64,000 nucleotides of DNA from Sedimenticola hydrogenitrophicus. GTDB taxonomy: Bacteria > Pseudomonadota > Gammaproteobacteria > Chromatiales > Chromatiaceae. The notes beneath the pieces are model-generated. The model saw only the letters and a program-made list of their open reading frames with translations, had not been told where the DNA came from and searched no databases. Below, in pieces: positions 55,013 through 64,000 of the stretch; within the stretch, counting starts at the first letter, position 1, and the number at the start of each line of letters is the position of its first letter. Made by a program: the position numbers and the translations under genes. The stretch covers positions 1 through 64,000 of the forward strand of contig NZ_JAQGEI010000016.1 in NCBI RefSeq assembly GCF_029017505.1, given 5' to 3'.

Positions 55013-55834
55013 ATGCTGCTACAGCGAATCCTGACCGCCCTGGTACTGCTGCCGCTGGTGATCGCCGGGGTGCTTTATCTGCCGACCAGCGGATTCGCCC
55101 TGGTGTTGGCCGGGGTGATTCTGCTGGGAGCCGACGAATGGACCCGGCTGGCCGAACTGACCCGGCGCCCGCAGCGCATCCTTTATCTGCTGACCATGGG
55201 GCTGGCCATGGCCGCGCTCGGTGCGATCCTGCCATACCCGCTGCCGAGTCTGGCGCTGTTCGCCGCGGCCAGTCTCGGCTGGCTGGTGATCTCCGTGTAT
55301 ATCATCCGCTACCGGCCGGATCGGGTGGTTGAGCCGGGCCGGGCCGGCAAGCTGCTGCTCGGTTATTTTGTCCTGCTGCCCACCTGGGCGGCCCTGGTCT
55401 ATCTGCATGGCGACGGTGCGCAGGGGCCGGCCCTGGTGCTGTACGCCCTGTCGCTCTCCTGGGTGGCCGATACCGGCGCCTACTTCGCCGGCCGGCAGTG
55501 GGGAAGGGTCAAGCTGTCACCCCATATCAGTCCGAAAAAGACCCGTGAGGGGGTCTATGGTGCCTTGCTGGCGGTCGGTTTGTGGAGTGGGGTGCTGATC
55601 TGGCTGCGCCCGGAGACGGGCACCCTGTGGCAGGTCGTGATCCTCTGCCTGCTGGTCTGTCTGGTGTCGGTGGTCGGTGACCTGTTCGAGAGCCTGCTGA
55701 AGCGGCAGGCCGGGATCAAGGACAGCGGAAACCTGTTGCCCGGCCATGGGGGTATACTGGACAGGATTGACAGTCTGACGGCGGTAGCCCCGGTGTTCAC
55801 CCTGGGACTGCTGTTACTGGGAGGTGGCGGGTGA
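55013..55834 (+). CDS. cdsA: phosphatidate cytidylyltransferase
   Basis: 273 aa with about eight helices. The CTP-transfer signature near the C terminus ([16 protein letters not shown] and [15 protein letters not shown]) is intact. It makes CDP-diacylglycerol for phospholipid synthesis. The stop overlaps the GTG start of dxr (GTGA). Confidence 0.96.
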   Translation: MLLQRILTALVLLPLVIAGVLYLPTSGFALVLAGVILLGADEWTRLAELTRRPQRILYLLTMGLAMAALGAILPYPLPSLALFAAASLGWLVISVYIIRYRPDRVVEPGRAGKLLLGYFVLLPTWAALVYLHGDGAQGPALVLYALSLSWVADTGAYFAGRQWGRVKLSPHISPKKTREGVYGALLAVGLWSGVLIWLRPETGTLWQVVILCLLVCLVSVVGDLFESLLKRQAGIKDSGNLLPGHGGILDRIDSLTAVAPVFTLGLLLLGGGG

Positions 55835-57009
55835 TTGGCGTGACGGTACTGGGTGCGACCGGCTCTATCGGTATCAGTACGCTGGATGTGGTGGCGCGGC
55901 ACCCGGACAAATATCGCATCGTGGCGCTGACCGCCAATCGGGACGTGGAGGGGCTCTATCGTCAGTGCCGGCAGCATGCGCCCGAGTACGCCGTCATGGC
56001 GGATGGCGATGCGGCATGCCGTCTGGAGCGTCGGCTCAAGGATGCGGGCTTGTCGATAGACGTATTGACCGGTGTGGAGGGCCTGGAGCATGTGGCCTCC
56101 ATGGCGGGCGTGGACTATGTCATGGCGGCGATCGTCGGCGCCGCCGGTCTGCTGCCTACACTGGCGGCGGCCCGGGCCGGCAAGCGGGTGCTGCTGGCCA
56201 ACAAGGAGGCGCTGGTGGTCTCTGGCGCGCTGTTCATGCAGGCCGTGGAGCAGGGTGGGGCGGAGATCCTGCCGATCGACAGCGAGCATAATGCGGTGTT
56301 TCAGTGCATGCCGGCCGATTTCCGCCGCGGGCTGGAACGGGTGGGGGTGTCGCGCATCCTGTTGACCGCCTCCGGGGGGCCGTTCCGCACGCTCTCGCTG
56401 GATCAGCTGCGGGATGTGACCCCGGACCAGGCCTGCGCCCATCCCAACTGGGAAATGGGACGCAAGATCTCGGTGGATTCCGCCACCATGATGAACAAGG
56501 GACTGGAGGTGATCGAGGCCTGCTGGCTGTTCCATACCACGCCGGATCGGATCAAGGTGGTGCTGCATCCGCAAAGCGTCATCCACTCCATGGTCGCCTA
56601 TGCCGACGGCTCGGTGCTCGCGCAACTGGGCAATCCCGATATGCGTACCCCGATTGCCCACGCCCTGGCGTGGCCCGAGCGCATCGAGTCCGGGGTGGCC
56701 CCCCTGGACCTGTTCGAGGTGGCCCGGCTGGACTTCGAGCCGCCCAGCCTGGAGCGGTTTGCCTGCCTGCGGCTCGCCTACGAGGCAATCGAGGCCGGCG
56801 GCACCTCTCCGGCCATCCTCAATGCTGCCAATGAGATCGCGGTGGCGGCGTTCCTGCGCGGAAAACTGGGGTTTACCGATATCCCGTGGGTGATCGGTTC
56901 GGTGCTCGAAACCCTGCCGGGACGGCATGACGCCGATCTGGAGACCCTGCTTGCGGTGGATGGCGAGGCCCGCCGCCGGGCGGAACAATTGATCCGCGAG
57001 CGGGTCTGA
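55831..57009 (+). CDS. dxr: 1-deoxy-D-xylulose 5-phosphate reductoisomerase
   Basis: 392 aa from GTG. NADPH-binding start [18 protein letters not shown], the substrate/metal motif [10 protein letters not shown] and the [21 protein letters not shown] segment are intact. It is the committed step of the MEP isoprenoid pathway, feeding UppS with precursor. rseP follows by 10 bases. Confidence 0.97.
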   Translation: MIGVTVLGATGSIGISTLDVVARHPDKYRIVALTANRDVEGLYRQCRQHAPEYAVMADGDAACRLERRLKDAGLSIDVLTGVEGLEHVASMAGVDYVMAAIVGAAGLLPTLAAARAGKRVLLANKEALVVSGALFMQAVEQGGAEILPIDSEHNAVFQCMPADFRRGLERVGVSRILLTASGGPFRTLSLDQLRDVTPDQACAHPNWEMGRKISVDSATMMNKGLEVIEACWLFHTTPDRIKVVLHPQSVIHSMVAYADGSVLAQLGNPDMRTPIAHALAWPERIESGVAPLDLFEVARLDFEPPSLERFACLRLAYEAIEAGGTSPAILNAANEIAVAAFLRGKLGFTDIPWVIGSVLETLPGRHDADLETLLAVDGEARRRAEQLIRERV

Positions 57010-57019
57010 TTTAATCGCC

Positions 57020-58432
57020 ATGACTTCATTTTTGTTTACCCTCTTATCATTCCTGGTTGCCCTCGGCATTCTGATCGCGGTTCACGAGTTTGGCCACTTC
57101 TGGGTGGCGAGGAAACTGGGCGTCAAGGTGTTGCGGTTTTCCATCGGTTTCGGCAAGCCGCTGCTGACCTTCCGGGGGCGGCCGTCGGCGCCTGAGGAGG
57201 CCTCCGGGGGTCGCCTCTCCGAGGCGGACCTGGGCACCGAGTATGTGGTCGCGGCCATCCCCTTGGGTGGCTATGTGAAGATGCTCGATGAGCGGGAGGG
57301 GGAGGTTCCCGAACGCTACCTGCCGCAGGCCTTCAACCGGCAGTCGGTGGCGGTTCGCTCGGCCATCGTCGCGGCCGGACCGCTGTTCAATTTTGCCTTT
57401 GCACTGCTGGCCTTCTGGTTTATCGGTGTCTACGGGGATACCGGGTCACGGCCCTGGATCGGCGAGGTGGCGGAGTCGACCATTGCTGCCGAGGCGGGGT
57501 TTGCCGCCGATGACGAGATACTCGCCGTGGGCGATACCCTGACGCCGACCTGGGAGTCGGCTGTCTACACGTTGTTGACCAATGCCACCTCGGGTGATGA
57601 CGTGGGCGTCACGGTGCGTGATGCCGCCGGCCTCGAGCGGCTGCGCATACTGCCGGGTGATCGTCTACTGGTCCTGGCGGAGGATGGCCGGTTGCTGGAG
57701 CGTCTCGGTCTTGCGCCAAAACGGCCGGTGATCGAACCGGTGATCGGGCAGGTGGTAGCGGGAGAGACCGCCGAATCGGCGGGTCTCAAAGCGGGTGACC
57801 GGGTGCTCTCGATCGATGGCCGCGAGGTGGGGTCATGGTCCGAACTGGTCGAATATATCCAGCGCCACCCGGCGACCCTGGTGGAGATGTGGATCTCGCG
57901 CGACGGTGCCGAGCGACCGATCAAGCTGATTGTCGGGCAGACCAACCAGGGCGAGCAGACGGTCGGGCGCATCGGCGCGGGGCCGCATATACCGGAGGGC
58001 CTGTTCGACGATTACCGGGTGGAGGTGCGCTACGGCCCGCTGGAGGCGGTGACCATGGCGGCAGTCAAGACCGGGGATATGTCGCTGTTCATGCTAAAAA
58101 TGCTGGGCCGGATGGTGATCGGGGAGATCTCCGTCAAAAATCTCAGTGGGCCCATCTCGATAGCCCAGACCGCGGGTCGGACCGCGAGCTTCGGGCTGAC
58201 CCAGTTCCTCAAGTTCCTGGCGCTGGTCAGTATCAGCCTGGGGGTACTTAATCTGTTGCCGGTTCCCATTCTGGACGGTGGCCACCTGTTCTACTTCCTG
58301 GTAGAGGCGATCAAGGGGAGCCCGGTCTCCGAGGCGGCCCAGGCCTTCGGGCAGCGGATCGGACTGGTGATTCTGCTGGGCCTGATGACCCTGGCGTTCT
58401 ACGTGGATATCGCACGTCTGTTCAATTCGTAA
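57020..58432 (+). CDS. rseP: site-2 intramembrane zinc metalloprotease RseP
   Basis: 470 aa. Zinc site HEFGH (H22, E23, H26) in helix 1 and the second LDGGHLFYF motif near residue 419. Two PDZ domains lie between helices 2 and 3 (about residues 120-300). It cleaves the anti-sigma factor RseA and clears signal peptides. An extra Ser/Glu-rich segment (RPSAPEEASGGRLSEADLG, about residues 55-73) interrupts the usual beta-hairpin before the TEYV motif. bamA follows after 275 bases. Confidence 0.95.
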   Translation: MTSFLFTLLSFLVALGILIAVHEFGHFWVARKLGVKVLRFSIGFGKPLLTFRGRPSAPEEASGGRLSEADLGTEYVVAAIPLGGYVKMLDEREGEVPERYLPQAFNRQSVAVRSAIVAAGPLFNFAFALLAFWFIGVYGDTGSRPWIGEVAESTIAAEAGFAADDEILAVGDTLTPTWESAVYTLLTNATSGDDVGVTVRDAAGLERLRILPGDRLLVLAEDGRLLERLGLAPKRPVIEPVIGQVVAGETAESAGLKAGDRVLSIDGREVGSWSELVEYIQRHPATLVEMWISRDGAERPIKLIVGQTNQGEQTVGRIGAGPHIPEGLFDDYRVEVRYGPLEAVTMAAVKTGDMSLFMLKMLGRMVIGEISVKNLSGPISIAQTAGRTASFGLTQFLKFLALVSISLGVLNLLPVPILDGGHLFYFLVEAIKGSPVSEAAQAFGQRIGLVILLGLMTLAFYVDIARLFNS

Positions 58433-58707
58433 TTAATTCCCCATGCCCCTTGGGTAGGTTCGAAAGTTTATTTATACTAGTGCACTTTTGGGGTCAGCGG
58501 GTGCTTGGGGAGGATGGGCTGATGTCGAAAAAGCTATGAATATCATAGTGATAGCATGATCACGTTCGGTTTGAAAAGCGATCGAATTTTACGGCCGCCA
58601 TCTACCCTTTTTCATGTTGGGAGCGAAAACGGTGATCCCGGTTTCGCCAGGGTGAGGGGCTCGATTGTCATGGATAGACTTAAAAAACAAAACCTTATAA
58701 AGATAAT

Positions 58708-61002
58708 ATGAACCCGGTTATTAAATTGCGACTGTTACTGACCCTCATCATCCTGCTCCTGCCTCAGTTGGCATTCAGCGATACCTTCGTCGTCAAGGAT
58801 ATCCGGGTCGAAGGGCTGCAGCGTATCTCGCCCGGAACGGTGTTCAATTACCTGCCGGTGAAGATCGGACAGCAGATCGAGTCGGATGCCACCGGGGATA
58901 TTATCCGCGCGCTCTACAAGACCGGTTTTTTCAAGGATGTGAAGCTGGAGCGGCAAGGGGATGTGCTGATCGTCTTTGTCACCGAGCGACCGGCGATCGC
59001 CAAGATTGAAATTCAGGGGAACAAGACACTTGAAACCGATCCGCTGTTGCTGGCACTGAAGGATATCGGACTCGCGGAGGGTCGGGTATTCAACCGCTCG
59101 GTGCTGGACAAGATCGAGCAGGAACTGCAGCGGCAGTATTTCAACCTGGGCAAGTACGCCGTCAAACTCTCCTCGACCGTGACCCCCCTGGAACGTAACC
59201 GGGTAGCGATCAATATCGAAATCTCGGAAGGGGGGGCGGCCCGGATCAAGAAGATCAATATCATCGGCAACCGCGCCTTTGACGAGGAGGAGCTGCTGGA
59301 TGAGTTCTCCCTCAATACCACCGGCTTTCTCTCCTCCTTCACCAAGGATGATCAGTACTCCCGGCAGAAACTCTCCGGCGATCTGGAAAAGCTGCGCTCG
59401 TTCTATCTGGATCGGGGGCATATCAATTTCGCTATCACGTCGACCCAGGTCTCCATTACCCCGGACAAACGGGATATCTATGTCACGATCAATATCGACG
59501 AGGGTGAGGTATACACCATTAACGATATTCTGCTGACCGGTGATCTGGTGCTGCCCAAGGAAGCATTCTTTCCGATGATTCATCTGGTGCGCGGCGAGGT
59601 ATTTTCCCGGAAAGAGGTGATCGGCAGTTCCGAACGCATCAATACCCTGCTGGGCAACAACGGCTATGCCTTCGCCAACGTCAACAGCATCCCGGATATC
59701 GACGAAGAGAAGAAGCAGGTGGCCATCACCTACTTTGTGGATCCCGGCAAGCGGGTCTATGTGCGGCGGGTCAACATGAAGGGCAACAGTTCTACCCGCG
59801 ACGAGGTGCTGCGCCGGGAGCTGCGCCAGCTGGAGTCGGCCTGGTATTCCGCCGAGCAGGTGACCCGTTCCCGGGAGCGGCTGCAGCGCCTGGGGTTCTT
59901 CGATGAGGTGAATGTGGAGACCCCCGCCGTACCGGGATCGACCGATCAGGTGGATCTGAATATCGCGGTGGTCGAAAAACCGATGGGCAACCTGATGGCG
60001 GGCCTCGGCTTCTCCCAGTCCGATGGTCTCATCTTCAGCACCAGCCTGAGCCAGAAGAACTTCCTCGGCACCGGCAAGCAGGTCTCGCTGGCATTTGATA
60101 ACAGTGATTCCAGCACCCATTACCGGCTGGGCTATGTCAATCCCTACTATACGGTCGACGGCATCAGCCGCGGCTTCAACCTGAGTTATCAGAAGACCGA
60201 TTTCGACGAGGTGGACACGGCGAAATACCTGACCGACACCGGAACCGCCGGGGTGGTGTTCGGGGTGCCGATCACCGAGACCGACCGGGTCAATTTCACC
60301 GCCGACCTGTTGCACACCACGTTCAAGCCGGCGGCCTCTCCCTCTAAAGAGGTGAGTGATTTCAAAACCGAAAATGGCGATACCTTCCTCGACTTCAAGG
60401 TCGGCACCAGCTGGACCCGGGATTCCCGCGACTCCTCGCTGCTGCCCACCCAGGGGGCGACGCAGAGCCTGAGCGCCTTGGCCACCCTGCCCGGCAGCGA
60501 CCTGGAATACTACAAGATCGCCTACAAGCACAAGCGTTATTTCCCGCTGAACAACGCCTTCACCCTGGCGCTGAATGGCGATCTCGCCTATGGTGATGTC
60601 TATGGCGACACCTCGCGCCTGCCGCTGTGGGAGAACTTCTTCGCTGGCGGCATCAGGACGGTCCGGGGGTACAAGGATCACAGCCTGGGACCGCGTGACA
60701 ACCTGGAAGATCCGATTGGCGGTAACGTGAAAATCGTCGGCAACGCCGAGCTGTTCTTTCCGGCCCCCTTCAAGCTGATGGAGAAGTCGATTCGCCTGGG
60801 CCTGTTCCTGGACACGGGCTATGTTTTTTCCACCCACGGCGGGGCGGATTTCGACCTGGGTGAACTGCGTTACTCCACCGGGGCCTCGGCCATGTGGCTC
60901 TCCCCCATGGGCGCGCTGGGTGTGAGCCTGGGTGTTCCGCTCAATGACAAACCGGGTGATGAAACGGAGATATTCCAGTTCACCTTCGGTACCGCATTCT
61001 AA
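58708..61002 (+). CDS. bamA: outer membrane protein assembly factor BamA
   Basis: 764 aa. Signal peptide (residues 1-24, cleavage near LAFS-D), five POTRA domains (about 25-420) and a C-terminal beta-barrel ending in F (TFGTAF). The VRGY motif of loop 6 is present (GGIRTVRGYKDHSLG). It folds and inserts outer-membrane proteins. An upstream sigmaE-type promoter is not convincing in the 275-bp gap, which shows no other feature. skp follows by 16 bases. Confidence 0.97.
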   Translation: MNPVIKLRLLLTLIILLLPQLAFSDTFVVKDIRVEGLQRISPGTVFNYLPVKIGQQIESDATGDIIRALYKTGFFKDVKLERQGDVLIVFVTERPAIAKIEIQGNKTLETDPLLLALKDIGLAEGRVFNRSVLDKIEQELQRQYFNLGKYAVKLSSTVTPLERNRVAINIEISEGGAARIKKINIIGNRAFDEEELLDEFSLNTTGFLSSFTKDDQYSRQKLSGDLEKLRSFYLDRGHINFAITSTQVSITPDKRDIYVTINIDEGEVYTINDILLTGDLVLPKEAFFPMIHLVRGEVFSRKEVIGSSERINTLLGNNGYAFANVNSIPDIDEEKKQVAITYFVDPGKRVYVRRVNMKGNSSTRDEVLRRELRQLESAWYSAEQVTRSRERLQRLGFFDEVNVETPAVPGSTDQVDLNIAVVEKPMGNLMAGLGFSQSDGLIFSTSLSQKNFLGTGKQVSLAFDNSDSSTHYRLGYVNPYYTVDGISRGFNLSYQKTDFDEVDTAKYLTDTGTAGVVFGVPITETDRVNFTADLLHTTFKPAASPSKEVSDFKTENGDTFLDFKVGTSWTRDSRDSSLLPTQGATQSLSALATLPGSDLEYYKIAYKHKRYFPLNNAFTLALNGDLAYGDVYGDTSRLPLWENFFAGGIRTVRGYKDHSLGPRDNLEDPIGGNVKIVGNAELFFPAPFKLMEKSIRLGLFLDTGYVFSTHGGADFDLGELRYSTGASAMWLSPMGALGVSLGVPLNDKPGDETEIFQFTFGTAF

Positions 61003-61018
61003 GTATCAGGAGATTAAA

Positions 61019-61537
61019 TTGAAGAAGTCAGCCTTAAGCATCCTTGCGATATTTCTGTTCAGTTTGATTTCGGCAGCGGCGGCGGCCGAATTCAAGGTCG
61101 GCGTCGTTGACCTGAACAAGGTGATGGAGCAGTCACCCCAGGCCGAGGAGATCAGCAATGCCCTGAAAAAAGAGTTCCAGGCCCGCGATCAGGACCTGAT
61201 TGCCAAGGCCAAACAGCTGAAGCAGCTGGAAGACAAAATGGCCCGCGATGCCGCGGTGATGAGCACGGAAGAGGCCAAGCGGCTCGAGAATGACATCCGC
61301 GCCCGGCGTCGTCAGTTGACCACCAACCGCACGGAGTTTCGTGAAGATGCGAATCTGCGTCGCAATGAGGCAGTCAACCGGCTGTTGCGTAAAGTGGGTG
61401 AAGTGGTCAGCCAGATCGGTGAAGAGGAGCAGGTGGATGTGATCCTGACCGATGGGGTGGCCTATTTCAACAAGCGGGTTGATCTCACGGCGAAAGTCCT
61501 GCAGCGCCTTGAAGAGCTGGCTAAAACCTCCAAGTAG
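61019..61537 (+). CDS. skp: OmpH/Skp family periplasmic chaperone
   Basis: 172 aa from a TTG with CAGGAG 7 bases upstream; the longer frame to 60932 overlaps bamA and is not coding there. Signal peptide (about residues 1-23), then the GVVDLNKVMEQSPQAEEIS start of the family and a long coiled-coil hairpin (about 50-130). It keeps outer-membrane proteins unfolded for BamA. Confidence 0.93.
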   Translation: MKKSALSILAIFLFSLISAAAAAEFKVGVVDLNKVMEQSPQAEEISNALKKEFQARDQDLIAKAKQLKQLEDKMARDAAVMSTEEAKRLENDIRARRRQLTTNRTEFREDANLRRNEAVNRLLRKVGEVVSQIGEEEQVDVILTDGVAYFNKRVDLTAKVLQRLEELAKTSK

Positions 61538-61546
61538 GACGGGCCG

Positions 61547-62605
61547 GTGAGCGGAGTGGTGTATCGCCTGGCGGATCTGGCCACCCGTGCAGGGGCCGAA
61601 TTGCTCGGCGATGGTGAGGTCGCCATCAGTCATGCCGACACCATACAGGACGCCGCGCGGGGTGCGATCTGTTTTCTTGCCAACAGCAAATATCGCCAAT
61701 ACCTGCAGACCACCGGTGCCTCCGCGGTCATTCTGCGCCGCGAGGATGCCGCCGACTCCCCGGTGGCGGGGCTGATCTCGGACAACCCCTACCTGACATA
61801 CGCCCGGGTCGCCTCACTGCTTTATCCGCCGGCGGAGGTGACCGGTGGGGTGCATGCTTCCGCCGTTATCGCCGACAGCGCGAAAATCGATCCGGGCGCC
61901 TGGGTGGGACCCTGCGCGGTGATTGGGGCAAACGTGGAGATTCAGGCGGGTGTCTGGATTGGCCCGGGTTGCGTGATCGATGCGGACAGTCGCCTGGGCG
62001 AGCACAGCCGCCTGGTGGCCAACGTGACCATATGTGCAGGCACGGTTATCGGCAGACGGGTGCTGATACATCCCGGCGCGGTGATCGGCAGCGATGGCTT
62101 CGGCAATGCCAACGATCAGGGTACCTGGGTCAAGGTGCCGCAGATCGGCATTGTCAGGATTGGCGATGATGTGGAGATCGGCGCCAATACCACCATCGAT
62201 CGGGGTGCCCTGCGGGATACCCTGATCGCCGATGGCGTGAGACTGGACAACCAGATTCAGATTGCACATAACGTGCGTATCGGAGAGCATACGGCGATTG
62301 CCGGATGTGCCGGCATTGCCGGTTCCACCACGATTGGTAAATATTGCACCCTGGGTGGCGGGGTCGGCCTGTCCGGGCATCTTGAGATCGGGGACAACGT
62401 GCATTTCTCCGGTCAGAGCCTGGTTACCCGCTCATTCAAGGAACCCGGCTACTACAGCGGGAACCTGCCCGCGGTTGCTAACGGCGAATGGCGCAAAACC
62501 ATCGCCCGGATCAGGCGCCTGGAAAGCGTCATTCAGCGGTTGAATGCGCTGGAAAAACAAGTATTTACCGATAAAACTGAAAACCATGGGGACGATCGGG
62601 ACTAG
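61547..62605 (+). CDS. lpxD: UDP-3-O-(3-hydroxymyristoyl)glucosamine N-acyltransferase
   Basis: 352 aa from GTG 9 bases after the skp stop. An N-terminal LpxD domain (uridine binding) and a left-handed hexapeptide beta-helix (about residues 100-300) ending in a C-terminal helix. The catalytic His lies in NQIQIAHNVRIGEHTAIAG. It adds the N-linked acyl chain in lipid A synthesis, in cytoplasm. Confidence 0.97.
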   Translation: MSGVVYRLADLATRAGAELLGDGEVAISHADTIQDAARGAICFLANSKYRQYLQTTGASAVILRREDAADSPVAGLISDNPYLTYARVASLLYPPAEVTGGVHASAVIADSAKIDPGAWVGPCAVIGANVEIQAGVWIGPGCVIDADSRLGEHSRLVANVTICAGTVIGRRVLIHPGAVIGSDGFGNANDQGTWVKVPQIGIVRIGDDVEIGANTTIDRGALRDTLIADGVRLDNQIQIAHNVRIGEHTAIAGCAGIAGSTTIGKYCTLGGGVGLSGHLEIGDNVHFSGQSLVTRSFKEPGYYSGNLPAVANGEWRKTIARIRRLESVIQRLNALEKQVFTDKTENHGDDRD

Positions 62606-62719
62606 GCGTCTGTCTGGCTTGGCCGAGAGACGCTTGGAGCGGTCGTCACGAACTTGATCCGATAACGGTTTTATATCTTGATCGCTGGATGTTCCGTTGC
62701 GGCGGCTGGGGAGTGTAAT

Positions 62720-63169
62720 TTGAGTACGATGGATATCAACAAGGTGCTGACGCTGTTGCCGCACCGCTACCCGTTCCTGCTTATTGACCGGGTACTCGAT
62801 TTCGAGAAGCATACCCGGCTCCTGGCGTTGAAGAACGTCACCTATAACGAGCCCTTTTTCAATGGCCATTTCCCCATCAGGCCGGTGATGCCCGGGGTAC
62901 TGATTGTGGAGGCGATGGCGCAGGCGACCGGCCTGCTGGCAATGGAATCCAACCCGGAGACGGTGAGCGATACCACGGTTTACCTGTTCGTCGGGATCGA
63001 CAAGGCGCGCTTCAGGCGGCCCGTGGAGCCCGGCGATCAGCTGATGATCGAGGTGCGCCAGAACTCGATCAAGCGGGGAATTGGCGTATTCTCCTGTACC
63101 GCCAAGGTGGATGGTAAGGTCGCCGCTAGCGCGGAAATCATGTGTACAGCCCGGGATTTCGCTCCTTGA
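62720..63169 (+). CDS. fabZ: 3-hydroxyacyl-ACP dehydratase FabZ
   Basis: 149 aa from a TTG with GGGGAG 7 bases upstream; an ATG three codons on (62729) is possible. Hot-dog fold with catalytic H50 (FFNGHFP) and E64 ([10 protein letters not shown]). It dehydrates 3-hydroxyacyl-ACP, competing with the lipid A enzymes for hydroxyacyl-ACP. The TGA overlaps the TTG of lpxA. Confidence 0.96.
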   Translation: MSTMDINKVLTLLPHRYPFLLIDRVLDFEKHTRLLALKNVTYNEPFFNGHFPIRPVMPGVLIVEAMAQATGLLAMESNPETVSDTTVYLFVGIDKARFRRPVEPGDQLMIEVRQNSIKRGIGVFSCTAKVDGKVAASAEIMCTARDFAP

Positions 63170-63936
63170 TCGATTCAAAAGCCGCCATCGACCCCGGGGC
63201 CGAGCTGGATGTAGGGGTCTCGGTTGGACCCTTCAGCGTGATAGGTCCCGGCGTTCGCATTGGCAAGGGTACCCGGATCGGGCCGCATGCTGTGATCAAG
63301 GGACCGGCCACCATCGGCGAGGAGAACCGGATCTTCCAGTTTGCCTCGGTCGGTGAGGATCCGCAGGATAAGAAGTACGCCGGTGAGGAGACCCGGCTGG
63401 AGATTGGCGACCGCAATGTGATTCGCGAATTCACCACCATTAATCGCGGCACCGCCCAGGATGCCGTGGCGACCCGGATCGGAAACGATAATCTGCTCAT
63501 GGCGTATACCCATGTGGCCCATGATTGCCAGCTGGGGGATCACATCATCATGGCCAATGCCGCCTCCCTCGGCGGACATGTGATCATCGGCGACTGGGCC
63601 ATCCTGGGCGGCTTCAGCATGGCGCATCAGTTTTCCCATATCGGGGCACACAGCTTCTGTGCCATGGGATCGGTGATCAACAAGGATATCCCGCCCTATG
63701 TCATGGTGAGCGGGCACCCTGCCAGGCCCTATGGTATCAACTCGGAAGGATTGCGGCGGCGCGATTTCACCAACCCCACAATTCAACATATCAAGCGCGC
63801 TTTCAAGATCATCTACAAGCAGCAGCACACGGTCGACGAGGCGCTGCAGGTCTTGCGTCTGCTGGAGCAGGAGTGCCCGGAAATCGGTCTCTTCATCGCC
63901 TTTCTGGAGCAGAGCGAGCGCGGCATTGTCCGCTGA
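63166..63936 (+). CDS. lpxA: UDP-N-acetylglucosamine O-acyltransferase
   Basis: 256 aa from a TTG ([10 protein letters not shown]) overlapping the fabZ stop as TTGA; the ATG at 63142 lies inside fabZ. Hexapeptide beta-helix (about residues 1-185) and C-terminal helical domain. The catalytic base is H119 in [10 protein letters not shown]. First step of lipid A synthesis. Confidence 0.96.
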   Translation: MIDSKAAIDPGAELDVGVSVGPFSVIGPGVRIGKGTRIGPHAVIKGPATIGEENRIFQFASVGEDPQDKKYAGEETRLEIGDRNVIREFTTINRGTAQDAVATRIGNDNLLMAYTHVAHDCQLGDHIIMANAASLGGHVIIGDWAILGGFSMAHQFSHIGAHSFCAMGSVINKDIPPYVMVSGHPARPYGINSEGLRRRDFTNPTIQHIKRAFKIIYKQQHTVDEALQVLRLLEQECPEIGLFIAFLEQSERGIVR

Positions 63937-63955
63937 GCTCGGGTGGTCCAGAGAT

Positions 63956-64000
63956 ATGACAGGATCCGGTTCAAGCCTTGTGGCCGGAGGCAATCGTAGG
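63956..64000 (+). CDS. start of a gene cut by the window edge, probably lpxB
   Basis: An open frame starts at ATG 63956, 19 bases after lpxA (weak GGTGG upstream). Only 15 codons are visible (MTGSGSSLVAGGNRR), with no recognisable motif. lpxB follows lpxA in this conserved order, so lpxB is the expected identity; the sequence itself does not prove it. Confidence 0.35.
   Translation, partial: MTGSGSSLVAGGNRR

Noticed and set aside
55555-57069. A 504-codon open frame on the minus strand
   Set aside because: It is antisense to cdsA/dxr; composition is shadow-like and there is no ribosome site.
58433-58707. A sigmaE promoter upstream of bamA
   Set aside because: I looked for GAACTT with a TCTGA-type -10 at 16-17 bases and found no acceptable match.
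58735-60837. A 700-codon open frame on the minus strand
   Set aside because: It is antisense to bamA, whose signal peptide, POTRA domains and barrel end are intact.

Overview
The window looks like a chromosomal segment of a GC-rich (roughly 60%), aerobic to microaerobic gammaproteobacterium. The right end carries the characteristic gammaproteobacterial order glnD-map | rpsB-tsf-pyrH-frr-uppS-cdsA-dxr-rseP-bamA-skp-lpxD-fabZ-lpxA. Two complete terminal-oxidase gene sets, a superoxide reductase and an LL-diaminopimelate aminotransferase suggest a Chromatiales-like or sulfur-oxidiser-like lineage; that placement is inference.

Layout. 0-2.1 kb: pyruvate-type dehydrogenase E1 beta and alpha (minus strand). 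2.5-3.1 kb: GDT1/MneA-type cation exporter. 3.2-7.5 kb: RND pump and its membrane fusion protein. 7.8-10 kb: a small membrane protein, an XRE-cupin regulator and, divergent from it, superoxide reductase plus 2-Cys peroxiredoxin. 10.4-11.2 kb: sfsA behind a short upstream ORF. 11.4-20.3 kb: the cbb3 oxidase operon ccoNOQP, a 42-aa membrane protein, then ccoGHIS and a small membrane protein; two FNR/ANR-like boxes precede ccoN. 20.5-21.5 kb: two unknown envelope proteins. 21.5-26.3 kb: a Liv-type ABC importer. 26.6-40.2 kb: aa3 oxidase and its assembly genes (DsbD_2/TauE-like protein, Sco1, CtaA, an oxidase-subunit-I-like paralogue, CyoE, a divergent second Sco-like protein, SURF1, DUF2909 protein, CtaE, CtaG, a 46-aa protein, CtaD, CtaC, DUF2189). 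40.5-43.2 kb: dapL and lysA. 43.5-46.2 kb: uppP and manC. 46.8-64 kb: nitrogen signalling, translation, isoprenoid, phospholipid, outer-membrane and lipid A genes, ending in what is probably the first 15 codons of lpxB.

How the genes work together: the oxidase genes cover structural subunits, heme O/A synthesis (CyoE, CtaA), copper delivery (CcoI, two Sco-type proteins, CtaG) and assembly factors. Superoxide reductase plus peroxiredoxin would remove superoxide and then the peroxide formed. DapL and LysA would form a short lysine branch. UppS and UppP serve the undecaprenyl phosphate cycle.

The most notable feature outside the genes is repeat content. A palindromic MITE-like element (termini GTAACTACTCAC) occurs three times, each flanked by an 8-bp target duplication (two perfect, one diverged). 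A second hairpin element with AGG..CTG termini occurs twice in opposite orientation. A third 157-bp inverted-repeat element abuts the -10 of the cation exporter gene. Many other REP-like palindromes fill the intergenic spaces. I saw no tRNA, rRNA, CRISPR array, prophage or transposase gene.
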